This document shows positions 11,734-12,759 of a stretch of DNA of 12,759 bases, one piece after another. The stretch comes from an uncultured Lachnospiraceae bacterium (GTDB lineage Bacteria; Bacillota; Clostridia; Lachnospirales; Lachnospiraceae), in contig CANTGP010000041.1 in the NCBI GenBank assembly GCA_947653315.1, positions 1 to 12,759 of the forward strand, read 5' to 3'. Each line of letters starts with the position of its first letter. Position 1 is the first letter of the stretch. Position numbers and translations under genes: made by a program. The notes under the pieces were generated by a model. That model had not been told where the DNA came from. It ran no database searches and saw nothing but the letters and a program-made list of their open reading frames with translations.

Positions 11734-12264
11734 TTACGGGATGGAATCCAAAATTCCGTCCGCAATGGCCTGTGCAAGCTCGTCAAAGCGGTTGTCGAAG
11801 ATGGCGTTGTCGCTGTCGTTGTTAATGAATCCGGCTTCCACCAGTACGGCGGGCATCTGCGTCCGGTTTAAGACCACCAGGTTCGTCCGTTCGCTGACGC
11901 CGTGGTTGACGAAGCCGAGCGCCTGGAGGTTTTCGTTAATGTTTTCCGCGATGTTTGCGGCCGCTCCGGAGCGGTTATAGACAATGGATTCGATTCCGGT
12001 GTATTGGTTCGGGTATACGCTGGAATTGCGGTGGATGGATATGAAATAATCGCCGCCTGCTTCATTGGCTTTTTCCGCTTTGCGGGCAGGACTGTCGTAA
12101 CTGTCGTCCGTGCGGGTATAAACCACGTTCATGCCTGCATTTTCCAAAAGCCTTCCTACCGCAAGGGTAAGGCGCAGCGCGTCGTCTTTTTCCTGTCTGC
12201 CGTTGTAAGTGGCGCCCGGGTTTGCGCCGCCGTGTCCGGCGTCCAGCACGATGGTATATGGCAT
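11734..12264 (-). CDS. N-acetylmuramoyl-L-alanine amidase (Amidase_3, PF01520), single domain
   Basis: A 176-residue zinc amidase that cuts the bond between N-acetylmuramic acid and L-alanine in peptidoglycan. Zinc ligands are H11 (LDAGHGG), E25 (GRQEKDD) and H78 (SIHRNSS); the catalytic glutamate is E143 in VLVEAGFINN. The ATG at 12264 is chosen over an upstream GTG at 12273 because GGAAGGTG lies six bases before it and MPYTIVLDAGHGG is a natural start. The protein has only the catalytic domain: no signal peptide, no membrane segment and no SPOR or wall-binding repeats. Export would need another route, or it may act during lysis or sporulation; phage origin is possible but no phage genes are near. 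It ends 243 bases before the next gene on that strand. Confidence 0.93.
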   Translation of the reverse strand: MPYTIVLDAGHGGANPGATYNGRQEKDDALRLTLAVGRLLENAGMNVVYTRTDDSYDSPARKAEKANEAGGDYFISIHRNSSVYPNQYTGIESIVYNRSGAAANIAENINENLQALGFVNHGVSERTNLVVLNRTQMPAVLVEAGFINNDSDNAIFDNRFDELAQAIADGILDSIP

Positions 12265-12304
12265 AAGTATCACCTTCCGTTTTCCTGTTTGATGGTATGG
12301 TTTT

Positions 12305-12334
12305 ATAGTATGAAAAAAAGGAAATAAGGTGCAA
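12305..12334 (-). promoter_or_regulatory. weak candidate promoter for the amidase gene
   Basis: On the minus strand TTGCAC (12334-12329) is followed after 18 bases by TACTAT (12310-12305), which overlaps a better -10-like TATAAA (12307-12302) at poorer spacing (21). A start near 12297 leaves a leader of about 35 bases. Confidence 0.35.
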
Positions 12335-12373
12335 AAGATTTTCCCCTTTCTTCCACAAAAGCAAATTGTTTTT

Positions 12374-12759
12374 TCAAGTTATGGCAGATAACAGGTCGGC
12401 AGGTCTTTCCAAAAAATAATCTGCTTTTATGTGATTACTATGGCTGCCCCATACTGCCAAAGCAAAATCAATTCCTGCATTTTCCGCACATTTGCTGTCA
12501 TATTTGCTGTCTCCGATATAAAGTACTTTCCTATGGTCTGCTTTTGCTAATTACATATATTTCAAAAGCGGTGCGGCATTGGGTTTATGTTCCTGTGTAT
12601 CATCTGCACATATGATTGTTTTAAAAAAATGGCTGATTCCGGACAGGCAAAAATCATGTGCAAATTCTTCCCTTGTTTTTGATGTGACAATTCCTATTTC
12701 ATAATCCAGACTTAGAAGATTTTTCAGTAGTCCGGTTATTCCGTCAAATACCTTCATGG
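12374..12759 (-). pseudogene. HAD-family hydrolase broken by one in-frame TAA (5' end outside window)
   Basis: The minus-strand frame is open from the window edge to a TAA at 12551-12553, then continues in the same frame for 58 more codons to a TGA at 12374-12376. The two parts join into one normal HAD phosphatase C-terminus. Before the stop lie FDGITGLLKNLLSLDYEIGIVTSKT (motif II Thr) and HKPNAAPLLKYM (motif III Lys). After it lie RKVLYIGDSKYDSKCAENAG (motif IV Asp) and IDFALAVWGS. The upper part lacks the motif IV acid residues and should be inactive. A single base change explains the break. The N-terminus with the nucleophile Asp is outside the window. A sequencing error cannot be ruled out from this sequence alone. 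The substrate is unknown; phosphoglycolate phosphatase-like enzymes look similar. Confidence 0.8.

Noticed and set aside
12551..12553. Frameshift in the HAD gene.
   Set aside because: Both halves lie in the same frame, so the lesion is a nonsense codon and not a frameshift.

Overview
The window looks like chromosomal DNA of a moderate-GC Firmicute, most likely a Clostridia/Lachnospiraceae gut anaerobe. This rests on strong AAGGAGG-type ribosome binding sites, ATG-rich starts, the pyrB-pyrI pair, two PF06541 (CmpB-type) membrane proteins, a DUF5050 protein, a YlmH protein and a bPH2 protein. No rRNA, tRNA, CRISPR array or transposase was seen. Assignments are from reading motifs by eye, not from database searches.

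Left part (1-4241, plus strand). The tail of an alpha/beta hydrolase is followed by two adjacent COG0523 (CobW/HypB/UreG-type) P-loop GTPases. The first carries the metal-binding CxCC motif and a five-copy His/Cys minisatellite. The second lacks CxCC and is fused to a YcgQ/TIGR03943-like domain. Together they suggest a metal (zinc or cobalt) homeostasis module. A YlmH S4-domain RNA-binding protein and a CmpB-family membrane protein with a coiled-coil tail follow in the same direction, with short gaps.

Middle part (4243-7402, minus strand). Read in transcription order this holds a nitroreductase, pyrB and pyrI (the aspartate transcarbamoylase catalytic and regulatory chains of pyrimidine synthesis), and a PHP-domain phosphoesterase. 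A conspicuous leader with T-tracts phased at 10 bp lies in front of the PHP gene. A hairpin that spans both stop codons separates this block from the plus-strand block.

Right part (7403-12759). A small bPH2-domain protein converges on a second, short CmpB-family protein. Then comes the most interesting unit: an OLD/AAA-type ATPase and a TOPRIM-fold protein, stop and start overlapping in TAATG. Their promoter contains a perfect 14-bp palindrome and their base composition is more AT-rich than the neighbours. The layout resembles split OLD-type defence systems such as PARIS but the exact family is not recognised. After a large hairpin come, on the minus strand, a membrane-anchored DUF5050 beta-propeller-like protein with a structured leader, a signal-less N-acetylmuramoyl-L-alanine amidase, and a HAD hydrolase broken by one in-frame stop codon.
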